From: Candidatus Nitrosopelagicus sp.
GTDB taxonomy: Archaea > Thermoproteota > Nitrososphaeria > Nitrososphaerales > Nitrosopumilaceae
DNA length: 42,922 nucleotides
NCBI GenBank assembly: GCA_028344155.1
Contig: JAOMAI010000007.1
Location: 1-42,922 of the forward strand
Direction: 5' to 3'
Part shown: one piece after another, positions 9,039-16,915 of the stretch
Layout of the letters: the number at the start of each line of letters is the position of its first letter
Numbering within the stretch: position 1 is the stretch's first letter
Notes under the pieces: generated by a model
Database searches by the model: none
Seen by the model: only the letters and a program-made list of their open reading frames with translations
Told to the model about the DNA's origin: nothing
Position numbers and translations under genes: made by a program

Positions 9039-9330
9039 AAATGCCGTCATCTCTGATATCAACATCATATTTTTTCAGTTTAACACCTTTTAGATAATCC
9101 ATTAACTCACCTGTCTTGATATTGTAATGCCAAAAATGTAATGGGCATTCTACTATGTCTCCTTCAATTTTTCCCTTTGGTGCGATTGAACCATCTTGAT
9201 GTTGACAAATACCATCTAATGCATGAAATCCATCTTGATTGAAAACTGCAATTTTTTTTCCACCCACTTCAAATTCTTTACTTGAACCAGATTGGATATC
9301 GCCTTTTTCAGCAACTTTAGTCCATGTCAT
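9025..9330 (-). CDS. Rieske [2Fe-2S] ferredoxin-like protein
   Basis: A 101-aa soluble single-domain protein. The Rieske cluster ligands are visible as C-x-H (GICQHQDG) and C-x2-H (VECPLHFWHYN), with the usual spacing of about 17 residues. No signal peptide or membrane anchor is present, so it resembles the small electron-transfer ferredoxins of dioxygenase systems or the NirD type, not the bc1 subunit. It lies 42 nt downstream of ahcY and overlaps the following SGNH gene. No oxygenase gene is adjacent, so its partner is unknown. Confidence 0.93.
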   Translation of the reverse strand: MTWTKVAEKGDIQSGSSKEFEVGGKKIAVFNQDGFHALDGICQHQDGSIAPKGKIEGDIVECPLHFWHYNIKTGELMDYLKGVKLKKYDVDIRDDGIYVNA

Positions 9331-9372
9331 CTAAATGATTTTGAAATAATGTTCTTTATTTACTTATTCTTG

Positions 9373-10611
9373 TTACCAACTTTCGGCATATTTCTTTTGT
9401 TCTTTTGTTAAACTGTCTATCTTGACATCCATTGCTCTTAATGCATCGACTGCAATTTGTCTATCGATTTCTTTTGGAACCGTCATGGTCTTTTTACCCA
9501 TCTTTTTATGATTTTTTAAGATATACAATAATGATAATATTTGATTTGAAAATGATTGTGCCATGACTTCTGGTGGATGTCCTTCTGCTGCAACAAGATT
9601 TGCCAATCGTCCTTTACCAATTAAATAGATTTTTCTTCCATTTCTTAGGATGCATTCGTCTAATGATGGTCTTACTTCTCTAACAGATTTTGATTTTTCT
9701 AATAGGAATTTTGTATCTATTTCTACATCGAAATGTCCTACATTTCCGACTACTGCACCATCTTTCATAGCAAGAAGGTGTTCTTTTCTAATAACGCTAG
9801 TCATTCCTGTAGTTGTAATGAAAATTTGTCCAATTTTTGCAGCTTGTGACATTGGCATAACGTCATATCCATCCATATGTGCTTCTAGAGCTTTTACTGG
9901 GTCGATTTCTGTAACAATTACTTTACCGCCCATTCCCCTTGATCTTTCAGCAACTCCTCTTCCTACCCATCCATATCCTATAACAACAATTTTTTTCGAT
10001 GTGAATAGTAATCCCATCGCTCTTAGATAACCATCTATTGTACTCTGACCTGTGCCATATCTATTATCAAACATATGTTTTGTATCGGCGTCGTTGACAA
10101 TAACTACTGGATATTTTAATTTCCCTTGTTTCTCCATGGCTTGTACTCTTGTAACCCCTGCAGTGGTTTCTTCTGTAGAGCCAAGAATTTCTAGTGATTT
10201 GAATTTTTTATCAAAATGTACCTTAACATTCATGTCTGCACCGTCATCACAAATTAAATTTGGTTTATGTTTTAGTACTTGATCAAGACACCAATCATAC
10301 TCTTTGTTGGTTTGACCATTCCATGCATAGATGTGAATTCCTTGTGTTGCAAGATATGCTGCAATATGATCTTGCGTTGTTAATGGGTTTCCGCCACACA
10401 CTGCAACGTTTGCACCTAATTCTTTAGCGCCCATTAGCAAAACTGAGGTTTCTTTTGTAATATGTAGGCAAAATGCAATTGTTACCCCTTTGAGCGGTTT
10501 CGATTTTTTTAATCTGGTTAATGTATTATCTAAAATGTCCATATGAGTACGAGCCCATTCGTATGAGATCTTTCCTTCTTTTGCTAATTTTGGGTTTTTG
10601 ACTTTACTCAT
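9373..10611 (-). CDS. ahcY: Adenosylhomocysteinase (S-adenosylhomocysteine hydrolase)
   Basis: Reversibly splits S-adenosylhomocysteine into adenosine and homocysteine, removing the product inhibitor of methyltransferases. The 412-aa length is normal for the shorter archaeal form. Recognisable parts include CLHITKETSVL, SSTEETTAGV-like GSTEETTAGVTR, the lysine/aspartate region VIVNDADTKHMFDNRYGTGQS, and the NAD-binding glycine loop VIGYGWVGRG. The C-terminal EGHPPEVMAQSF is also conserved. A TATA-like box at 10634-10641 (minus strand) lies about 25 nt upstream of the start. It is divergent from metG and begins a minus-strand run continuing to cysS. Confidence 0.97.
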   Translation of the reverse strand: MSKVKNPKLAKEGKISYEWARTHMDILDNTLTRLKKSKPLKGVTIAFCLHITKETSVLLMGAKELGANVAVCGGNPLTTQDHIAAYLATQGIHIYAWNGQTNKEYDWCLDQVLKHKPNLICDDGADMNVKVHFDKKFKSLEILGSTEETTAGVTRVQAMEKQGKLKYPVVIVNDADTKHMFDNRYGTGQSTIDGYLRAMGLLFTSKKIVVIGYGWVGRGVAERSRGMGGKVIVTEIDPVKALEAHMDGYDVMPMSQAAKIGQIFITTTGMTSVIRKEHLLAMKDGAVVGNVGHFDVEIDTKFLLEKSKSVREVRPSLDECILRNGRKIYLIGKGRLANLVAAEGHPPEVMAQSFSNQILSLLYILKNHKKMGKKTMTVPKEIDRQIAVDALRAMDVKIDSLTKEQKKYAESW

Positions 10612-10679
10612 AATTTACGATCTTCCCAATCTCTTTAAAAACCATACCTTAATAGTCAAAAAAATCCAAATCATCACAA

Positions 10680-12329
10680 ATGAATAAAAAAGCAATAATC
10701 ACAAGTGCTCTGCCATATTCCAATGGTGAGATACATCTGGGCCATGTTGCATCAACATATTTGCCTGCTGATGTTACCACTCGCTTCTTAAAACAAAATG
10801 GCGTTGAAGCATATTACATATGCGCATCTGATGATTATGGAACTCCAATTTTAATACAATCTGAAAAATTAAAACAAACTCCACAAGAATATGTTGCACA
10901 TTGGAATAAACGTGATTATGAAGATTTTACCGCTTTTGATATAGGATTTGACTTTTTTTATAAAACAAGTTCTGAAGAAAATATCTCATTTGTCCAAGAT
11001 GTCTTTAAAAAAATTGAAAAAAATGGACATATTTATGAAAAAGAAATCATCCAATCTTTTTGTACTTCTTGCGATAAATTCCTTCCAGACAGATTTGTAA
11101 AGGGAACTTGCCCATTTTGTAATGCCGAAGATCAATATTCTGATTTATGTGAAAAATGTGGGCGTATTCCTGAAGAAATTGAAAATCCTCATTGTTCAAT
11201 ATGTGGTGAAACGCCTGTACAAAAATCAACTAATCACTATTTCTTTAAACTGAAAAATTTTTCTGAACCACTTTTGGAATATCTTGAAAATGCTCCACAT
11301 CTTCAAAAAGATGTAAAAAAATATGTTGAAAATTGGATTAAAGAAGGACTAGTTGATTGGGATATAACTCGAGATATTTCGTGGGGGGTACCTATTCCAA
11401 TTGATGGATTAAAACATAAAGTATTCTATGGTTGGTTTGATAATCATCTCGCATACATTTCTTCCACGTTAAAATTTCTGAATGATAAAAATATTGATGG
11501 TAAAAGTTTCTGGAACGATGCTGACATTTATCATTTCATTGGTAAGGATATTGTTTATCACCACTATCTGTTTTTACCTGCAATGAGGTTGGGAATTGAA
11601 AAAGAATTCAAATTACCTGATTATATTCCAACTCGTGGTCACCTTACCCTTGAAGGTAAAAAAATATCAAAAAGCAGAAATTGGTACATTGGTCTAAAAG
11701 ATTTCTTAGAAAAATTTCCTGCTGATTATTTACGATTTTATCTTATTTCCATAAACCCATATTCTCAGGATGATCTTAATTTTGATTGGGAACAATTTTC
11801 AACAAAAATTAATTCTGAATTAATTGGTAATTTAGGAAATTTGGTTAATCGTGCACTTGGATTTACAAACAAGGCTTTCGATGGTGTTTTACCTGAACCT
11901 GAATCTTTTGATGAAAAAGATTCAGAATCTGAGAAAAAAATTATGTCTCTTGCTGATGATATTGGAAAATTAATGCAAGAAAACCATTTAGATCGTGCAT
12001 TAAAACAATTGATGGAATTTTCAGCTCATTTTAATCAATATTTCCAGCACAAAGAACCTTGGAAAAAAGAACCCGGAACAAATGCTTGTATCTATCTGTC
12101 AGTTAATGCTGTACGTTCAATTGCAATTTGTTTACATTCATTCTTACCAAAATCATCTCAAAAAATTTGGTCACAATTAGGGCTCGAAGGAAATGTTTCA
12201 GATATGTCTTGGAATGAAATGTCTGAGTTGAAATTAACGGTAGGACATAAAATTGGAACCGTAGAACCGATATTTTCCAAAGTAGAATTATCTGACATTG
12301 AAAAAGAGCAATCAAAATTAGGAAATTAG
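10680..12329 (+). CDS. metG: Methionyl-tRNA synthetase
   Basis: Class I synthetase for tRNA-Met, 549 aa. HLGH at residues 19-22 is the HIGH box and KISKS at 328-332 the KMSKS box. The connective-peptide insertion carries four Cys pairs (128/131, 144/147, 157/160, 172/175), the double zinc knuckle form. The protein ends after the helical anticodon-binding domain with no C-terminal EMAP-like tRNA-binding domain. A TATA-like CTTAATAG at 10648-10655 is 28-29 nt before the ATG. The next gene starts one base after its stop. Confidence 0.97.
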   Translation: MNKKAIITSALPYSNGEIHLGHVASTYLPADVTTRFLKQNGVEAYYICASDDYGTPILIQSEKLKQTPQEYVAHWNKRDYEDFTAFDIGFDFFYKTSSEENISFVQDVFKKIEKNGHIYEKEIIQSFCTSCDKFLPDRFVKGTCPFCNAEDQYSDLCEKCGRIPEEIENPHCSICGETPVQKSTNHYFFKLKNFSEPLLEYLENAPHLQKDVKKYVENWIKEGLVDWDITRDISWGVPIPIDGLKHKVFYGWFDNHLAYISSTLKFLNDKNIDGKSFWNDADIYHFIGKDIVYHHYLFLPAMRLGIEKEFKLPDYIPTRGHLTLEGKKISKSRNWYIGLKDFLEKFPADYLRFYLISINPYSQDDLNFDWEQFSTKINSELIGNLGNLVNRALGFTNKAFDGVLPEPESFDEKDSESEKKIMSLADDIGKLMQENHLDRALKQLMEFSAHFNQYFQHKEPWKKEPGTNACIYLSVNAVRSIAICLHSFLPKSSQKIWSQLGLEGNVSDMSWNEMSELKLTVGHKIGTVEPIFSKVELSDIEKEQSKLGN

Positions 12330-12330
12330 A

Positions 12331-13089
12331 ATGATTGGCAAGGTATTTCCAAAAATATCTACTAGAGGATACTATGATCTAAAAACTGGAAAAACTGTCA
12401 AAAACACTTCATATGATATCTATCCTAAGACTACTTTTCAAAAAATATTACAAAACGCTGAAATTGTCATAATGATTCATGGTTTAAGAAATAACAAATC
12501 TGGCGCTCTTGCAAAATATGTAATAGCTGAAAAACGCTTAAAATCATTAAACTATCGACACGATGTGGTTGGTTATAGTTATGATTCGAATACTGCAGGT
12601 GTACAATACAAATCCACAGCATTATCTGCATTGAAAATTGGGGTTTTAATTGCAAAAAAGAATGGAAGAAATCTTTCGAAATTTATCTTAGATACAAAAT
12701 CAAAAAATCATTCACTAAAAATTAGATTGATAGGGCATTCCCTTGGTGCTCAAGTCATTTTATCAACAATACAATCATTAGCAAAAAATCCAAAAAATAA
12801 AGGAATTATTGAGTCTGTACATTTCTTTGGAGCATCCATTCCTGCTGATTCGATGAAACCTCTTGTACACGGCAATGAATTTCAAAAAATTGTAAATAAG
12901 AAAATCATTAATCATTTTAGTCCTTATGATGATGTACTAAAAGCAGCTCATGATGAAAAATGGGTTGAATCTCCAATAGGTTATCGTGGTGCATTAGGAA
13001 CTACTTGCTCAAAATATGTTCAAAAACAAGTACGCCCACAAAACCATAGATTTGCAAGCTATGCAAAAACGATAAAATCGTTTCCATAA
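12331..13089 (+). CDS. Alpha/beta-hydrolase-fold protein
   Basis: A 252-aa protein. IVIMIHGLRNN fits the strand and oxyanion-hole region. RLIGHSLGAQVILSTI is a classic G-x-S-x-G nucleophile elbow (Ser in GHSLG). The later segments INHFSPYDDVLKAAHDE and RPQNHRF plausibly supply the acid and His. The overall look resembles the DUF726/lipase-like group, but the substrate is unknown. There is no signal peptide, so it is probably cytosolic. It starts one base after the metG stop, indicating co-transcription. Confidence 0.8.
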   Translation: MIGKVFPKISTRGYYDLKTGKTVKNTSYDIYPKTTFQKILQNAEIVIMIHGLRNNKSGALAKYVIAEKRLKSLNYRHDVVGYSYDSNTAGVQYKSTALSALKIGVLIAKKNGRNLSKFILDTKSKNHSLKIRLIGHSLGAQVILSTIQSLAKNPKNKGIIESVHFFGASIPADSMKPLVHGNEFQKIVNKKIINHFSPYDDVLKAAHDEKWVESPIGYRGALGTTCSKYVQKQVRPQNHRFASYAKTIKSFP

Positions 13090-13113
13090 ATTAAAAAGAG
13101 AATATGCGAGTTT

Positions 13114-13272
13114 CTAACACATCGCTTTTTCTTCAAGAATGAAGTATTTTGCAAGTTTGAGATATGTTTCACGTTCAAAGTCTGATATCTCTTCGTCGCT
13201 ACTATAGATTCTCTCAAACCATGAGATTATGTTCTCAATGTCTTTTGTAGAAAAAACTGTTACTTCAGGCAT
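13114..13272 (-). CDS. Small protein, 52 aa, unknown function
   Basis: ATG frame MPEVTVFSTKDIENIISWFE... to AKYFILEEKAMC, with amphipathic helices and balanced charge. It is convergent with the hydrolase gene, with 24 nt between stops. On the minus strand an AT-rich TGAAATACC lies about 25 nt upstream of the start, as expected for a leaderless archaeal gene. No family is recognised and no motif is evident beyond helices. Confidence 0.6.
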   Translation of the reverse strand: MPEVTVFSTKDIENIISWFERIYSSDEEISDFERETYLKLAKYFILEEKAMC

Positions 13273-13451
13273 ACAGACTACAATGTTAACTGGTATTTCA
13301 TAATTTTAGTAAAAAATTGTCTCGATCAGTGTTGCTAAAAATCCATTAAAGAAGATGATTAGTGGAGTAGAAGAGAGATGTTGTTCTAAATACTGAAGTC
13401 AAATGTACTCTCACTCCAACATCTATTACAAAATTTGTATTTAAGATCTAA

Positions 13452-13727
13452 TTATCCGAGTCGCTTAATGATGTGATAACCAAATTGAGTCTTAACTGGT
13501 GCTGACACTTCCCCGATTTCTAAATTAAATGCAACGTCTTCAAATTCTTTTACCATCTGTCCCTTTGTGAAATATCCTAAATCTCCTTCTTTTTTTGCAC
13601 TTGGGCATGATGATATCTCCTTAGCGGCTGCACCAAATTTTTTCCCTTTTTTAATTTCTTCTAGTATTTGTAAAGCTTGACTTTGTTTCTCAACTAGAAT
13701 GTGCGAACATTTCACTTTTTGAGCCAT
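13452..13727 (-). CDS. Parvulin-type peptidyl-prolyl cis/trans isomerase
   Basis: A 91-aa stand-alone PpiC/rotamase domain. It has the starting CSHILV, the central FGAAAKEISSCPSAKKEGDLGYF and the ending FGYHIIKRLG, all conserved parvulin features. There is no signal peptide or other domain. Thaumarchaeal single-domain parvulins of this kind (CsPinA of Cenarchaeum, NmPin of Nitrosopumilus) are characterised, which supports both function and lineage. Its ATG overlaps the stop of the preceding 95-aa gene (TAATG), so translation is probably coupled. Confidence 0.95.
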   Translation of the reverse strand: MAQKVKCSHILVEKQSQALQILEEIKKGKKFGAAAKEISSCPSAKKEGDLGYFTKGQMVKEFEDVAFNLEIGEVSAPVKTQFGYHIIKRLG

Positions 13728-14014
13728 TATTTATCAAAAATCCTCTCTCTAATTTGTGGGACACGTTTGTATGCCATATCTCTTACTTGCATTTGATCCT
13801 GTGGTGTAGGATTTCCTTGTTTCATTTGTGCAAGTGCCGCAACACCTAGTCCTAAAATCTGACCCATGATTAGTCCAAAAACAAATTCTTTAGGATTCTC
13901 AATTTTCAAAATTTCATTACTCGCTTCTATTTCCTTGTAATATGCCTCGACATTCATGAGTGCCATGTCAATTGTTTGATCTACCATTGCTTGTAATTGT
14001 TCTTCTGCGCTCAT
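13727..14014 (-). CDS. Conserved-looking protein, 95 aa, upstream of parvulin
   Basis: Mostly helical protein (MSAEEQLQAMVDQTIDMALM...), with a Gly/Leu/Ala-rich hydrophobic patch FVFGLIMGQILGLGVAALAQM near residues 45-65 that could be a membrane-facing helix. The frame extends to 14056, but the ATG at 14014 is preferred. A minus-strand TATA box TTATTTATC (14034-14042) sits 24 nt upstream of it. The stop overlaps the parvulin start, suggesting the two proteins are made together. The family is not recognised. Confidence 0.7.
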   Translation of the reverse strand: MSAEEQLQAMVDQTIDMALMNVEAYYKEIEASNEILKIENPKEFVFGLIMGQILGLGVAALAQMKQGNPTPQDQMQVRDMAYKRVPQIRERIFDK

Positions 14015-14092
14015 ACATTTCTCAATATTTTTAGATAAATAAGTAATTTGCGGCAAGATATGTTTTAATTAAACAATTCAAACATCTGGTTA

Positions 14093-14494
14093 TTGTTCAA
14101 ATATTTCACTGTACAAACTGCAAATGAAACCTTACCACTTGTTATAGAAAGATACGCAAATATCAAAAAACAAAAAAATGAAGTAATAAAAGCAGAACAG
14201 GAACTTCAGGTTACTTTGACTGACAATGAAACATTTGAAAAATATGTTGTTTTAAAACAAAAATTAAATGAAGAATTATCAAAATTTTATAAAACTATTC
14301 AGGAATTAGAAGAAACTGGAGTTGTTATGAAAGGATTAGATCAAGGTTTACTTGATTTTCCTTCAAAAAGATTTGATGAAGAAGTGTGGCTTTGTTGGAA
14401 GGAAGGTGAAACTGAAATAAAATTTTGGCATGAAAAGGACTCTGGATTTAATGGGCGAAAACCAGTTAGTGTAGATGCAGAGTCATTAATCTAA
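14093..14494 (+). CDS. DUF2203 family protein
   Basis: A 133-aa protein beginning FKYFTVQTANETLPLV, with a long helical middle and the C-terminal block GLDQGLLDFPSKRFDEEVWLCWKEGE...FWHEKDSGFNGRKP. This matches the DUF2203 pattern (DFP...VxLCW...WH...GFxGR). Function is unknown. Translation starts at TTG; TTTTAATTAAA at 14063-14073 centres 25 nt upstream, supporting a leaderless TTG start. The stop TAA overlaps the ATG of the prenyltransferase by one base, so the two are translationally linked. Confidence 0.88.
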   Translation: MFKYFTVQTANETLPLVIERYANIKKQKNEVIKAEQELQVTLTDNETFEKYVVLKQKLNEELSKFYKTIQELEETGVVMKGLDQGLLDFPSKRFDEEVWLCWKEGETEIKFWHEKDSGFNGRKPVSVDAESLI

Positions 14495-15378
14495 TGCTCT
14501 CTGTTTGGCTACGTGCAATCCGAATAAAATTTCTATTAGCGTCTGTAATTGCTGTTTCGCTTGGGCTTTCCCTTTCATGGTATGCTGGGTATTCAATTGA
14601 TATTTTCCATGCAATGCTGACATTTGCAGGTGTTATTTCGCTTCATGCTAGTGTTGATCTACTAAATGATTATTGGGATTTCAAACGGGGAATTGATACA
14701 AAAACAAAACGTACTAAGATGAGTGGAGGCACCGGAGTTTTACCTGAAGGATTACTCAAACCTAAATCAGTATATCTAGTTGGCATAGGATTTTTAATTT
14801 TAGGTGCAATAATTGGCATCTATTTTGTTACAATATTTGGAATTACAATTGGATTAATCTTAGGATTTGCCATTCTTTCTGTTTATTTTTATTCGACAAA
14901 GATTGTTAATTGGGGACTCGCAGAAGTATTTGTTACAATTAAGGGTGCATTGATTATAATTGGAACATATTTTATTCAAACTCAAAATATTGATGATTTC
15001 ACAATTCTTGCAGGTATTGTAGTCGGAATATTTTCTTCATTAGTTTTGTTTGTAACTTCAATTCCTGATCATGATGTGGATAAAGAAAAAGGACGAAGAA
15101 CGTTGATAATTATTTTTGGTAAATCAAATGCAGTCAGAACTTTCTTAATTTTTCCAATATTGGCATATGGAATTATAATTTATGGGGTGGTATCTGGATT
15201 ATTCCCAATTTACAGTTTAATCGTTCTTCTAGCTAAACCATTCCTTATTTTAGCTATATTACATTTGAAGGATTTGGAAAAATCTGAAAAGATTCTAATT
15301 AGTTCGATGACCAATACTCTCTACTTCAGTAGAATTGCCGGTGCACTTTTTATTATTTCATTTCTGATAGGATTTTAA
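14494..15378 (+). CDS. UbiA-family prenyltransferase, MenA-like
   Basis: Integral membrane aromatic prenyltransferase of 294 aa with about eight or nine hydrophobic helices. The first Asp-rich site is in LLNDYWDFKRGIDT, followed by SGGTGVLPEGLL, typical of MenA (1,4-dihydroxy-2-naphthoate prenyltransferase). The second Asp-rich site is SIPDHDVDKEKGRRT. Thaumarchaea contain saturated menaquinones, so a role in quinone synthesis is plausible. Other UbiA members make archaeal lipids, so substrate remains open. It forms a tight operon with DUF2203 upstream and an aldo/keto reductase 25 nt downstream. Confidence 0.88.
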   Translation: MLSVWLRAIRIKFLLASVIAVSLGLSLSWYAGYSIDIFHAMLTFAGVISLHASVDLLNDYWDFKRGIDTKTKRTKMSGGTGVLPEGLLKPKSVYLVGIGFLILGAIIGIYFVTIFGITIGLILGFAILSVYFYSTKIVNWGLAEVFVTIKGALIIIGTYFIQTQNIDDFTILAGIVVGIFSSLVLFVTSIPDHDVDKEKGRRTLIIIFGKSNAVRTFLIFPILAYGIIIYGVVSGLFPIYSLIVLLAKPFLILAILHLKDLEKSEKILISSMTNTLYFSRIAGALFIISFLIGF

Positions 15379-15403
15379 GTAATGATTTTTGATATACTTT
15401 AGA

Positions 15404-16498
15404 ATGATTCCTGGCTTTGCAACATCTACTGGAACCAAAACATTCTCTGAAAAATTTCTTATTAACAATTACAATTCCTTTCAAAATTTACATTTATCAA
15501 ATATCGGAATTGGAACGTATCTTGGCGAGCCTGATTCTCAAACAGACATAATGGTCAAAGATGCTGTGAAAAAATCTATCTTGTCTGGAGTTAATGTGAT
15601 TGATACTGCAATAAATTATCGTGCACAAAAATCTGAGCGAAGTATTGGTACTGCATTATCTGAATTAATTAATGAAAATTCAATCAAAAGAGAAGAAGTA
15701 TTCATTTGCACAAAAAATGGTTATGTCACTAATGATGGGGACATCCAAGAAGATTTTATGCAATATGTGATGCGTGAATTAGGTCAACCTGGAATTGTCA
15801 AAGAAGGTGATATATCTTCAGGTTATCATTGTATGACTATTCCATATTTACAAGATCAACTTGAACGTAGTTTAAAAAATCTTGACCTTGAATGCATTGA
15901 TCTGATGTATTTACATAATGCTGTTGAAGGTCATCCTGAAATGCCTAAATCTAATTTTTTAGAAAATCTTAAAAAAGTTTTTGAATTTTATGAAGAAAAA
16001 CGTAAAGAAGGTAAAATTAGATTTTATGGTTTGGCAACATGGGAATGTTTTAGAGCAACTTCTGATAATGCAATGTTTCTATCTTTGGAAGACGTAGTAA
16101 ACCTTGCACACGATGTTGGTGGAAGTGAACATGGGTTTAGATTCATACAACTTCCTTTCAATTTACATTTTGATCAAGCAATGTTACTGAAAAATCAATC
16201 TGTATCTGGAACACAAAAATCTGTTCTAGACTCTGCAAATGAATTAGGAATTGGTGTTTTTACAAGTGTTCCATTAATGCAAGGCAAACTTTTGGAATGG
16301 GCAAAATCAAAACCTCTCTTTGCAACCTCATCACCTTCTGTTGGACTTTTACAATTCATCCGTTCAACTCCTGGGGTTCTTGCTCCATTAATTGGTCAAA
16401 AATCTAGTACACATGTAGATGAGAATCTTGAAGTGATGAAAATTAACTCATTGAACCAATCAGAATATGATGAATTTGTTAAAAAATTAGTATCTTAA
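15404..16498 (+). CDS. Aldo/keto reductase
   Basis: A 364-aa (beta/alpha)8-barrel oxidoreductase using NAD(P)H. It has the catalytic tetrad region DTAINYRAQKSE (Asp and Tyr), the Lys in VFICTKNGY and the His in LMYLHNAVE. Late sequence LLQFIRSTPGVLAPLIGQK is the cofactor-binding end. A TTG at 15389 would extend it by five residues, but the ATG at 15404 (MIPGFATST) is the better start. It is probably co-transcribed with the prenyltransferase. A role in quinone or lipid-chain chemistry is inference only. Confidence 0.88.
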   Translation: MIPGFATSTGTKTFSEKFLINNYNSFQNLHLSNIGIGTYLGEPDSQTDIMVKDAVKKSILSGVNVIDTAINYRAQKSERSIGTALSELINENSIKREEVFICTKNGYVTNDGDIQEDFMQYVMRELGQPGIVKEGDISSGYHCMTIPYLQDQLERSLKNLDLECIDLMYLHNAVEGHPEMPKSNFLENLKKVFEFYEEKRKEGKIRFYGLATWECFRATSDNAMFLSLEDVVNLAHDVGGSEHGFRFIQLPFNLHFDQAMLLKNQSVSGTQKSVLDSANELGIGVFTSVPLMQGKLLEWAKSKPLFATSSPSVGLLQFIRSTPGVLAPLIGQKSSTHVDENLEVMKINSLNQSEYDEFVKKLVS

Positions 16499-16666
16499 TC
16501 ACACACAACATAAACTATTTTTTAATTTCTCAATTTGTATTACATAATCACAATTTTTACATACAATCCAATTTTTTGTTTTCATTAAGATTTTTAGGCA
16601 TTTGTATTCTGTCATGAATAATTCTTGCTTTTCACATTCAGGACATGCTCCAAAAAGTTTTTTCAT
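16499..16666 (-). CDS. Zinc-ribbon-like microprotein, 55 aa
   Basis: ATG frame MKKLFGACPECEKQELFMTE... with CPEC near residues 8-11 and CKNC near 36-39, a classic two-knuckle zinc-ribbon spacing, and a terminal CCV. Its stop abuts the aldo/keto reductase stop directly (convergent, zero spacing). No enzyme domain. It may bind nucleic acid or protein, like many archaeal zinc ribbons; the partner is unknown. Confidence 0.68.
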   Translation of the reverse strand: MKKLFGACPECEKQELFMTEYKCLKILMKTKNWIVCKNCDYVIQIEKLKNSLCCV

Positions 16667-16762
16667 GTACTGGATTCATTTTTTTCCTTATAAGATATTC
16701 TTATGATTAATGAGTTCTCACTGTTTAGGTAAATAGAAATACAACTCTAATTGCAAAAAACC

Positions 16763-16915
16763 ATGAAGGTTACAGATCCCGTTTGTGGTCTTGAATTTGA
16801 TGAGGATTTATCTGTCACGCATGATTATAATTCAAAAAAATATCATTTCTGCTGCGACGGTTGCAAAAAGATCTTTATTAAAAAACCAAAGAAATGGTCC
16901 AAAAAATCTAATTAA
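16763..16915 (+). CDS. YHS-domain protein, 50 aa
   Basis: Small metal-binding protein MKVTDPVCGLEFDEDLSVTH... with DPVCG at residues 5-9, then KYHFCCDGCKKIF around 26-38. The pattern DPVCGM-x(n)-Y-x-FCS-x2-C is that of the YHS domain found in copper transporters and toluene monooxygenase subunits. Here it stands alone and has CC in place of CS. The gene overlaps the 3' end of the convergent AsnB-like gene by 8 nt. Copper or iron handling is a reasonable guess for ammonia oxidisers, but that is not shown here. Confidence 0.82.
   Translation: MKVTDPVCGLEFDEDLSVTHDYNSKKYHFCCDGCKKIFIKKPKKWSKKSN

Noticed and set aside
13349-13395. C/D-box guide RNA
   Set aside because: ATGATTA is followed about 40 nt later by CTGA, but the C box lacks the essential GA and no D'/C' pair is seen.
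15389-15403. TTG start for the aldo/keto reductase
   Set aside because: Adds only five residues of no family resemblance; the ATG at 15404 starts a normal N-terminus.
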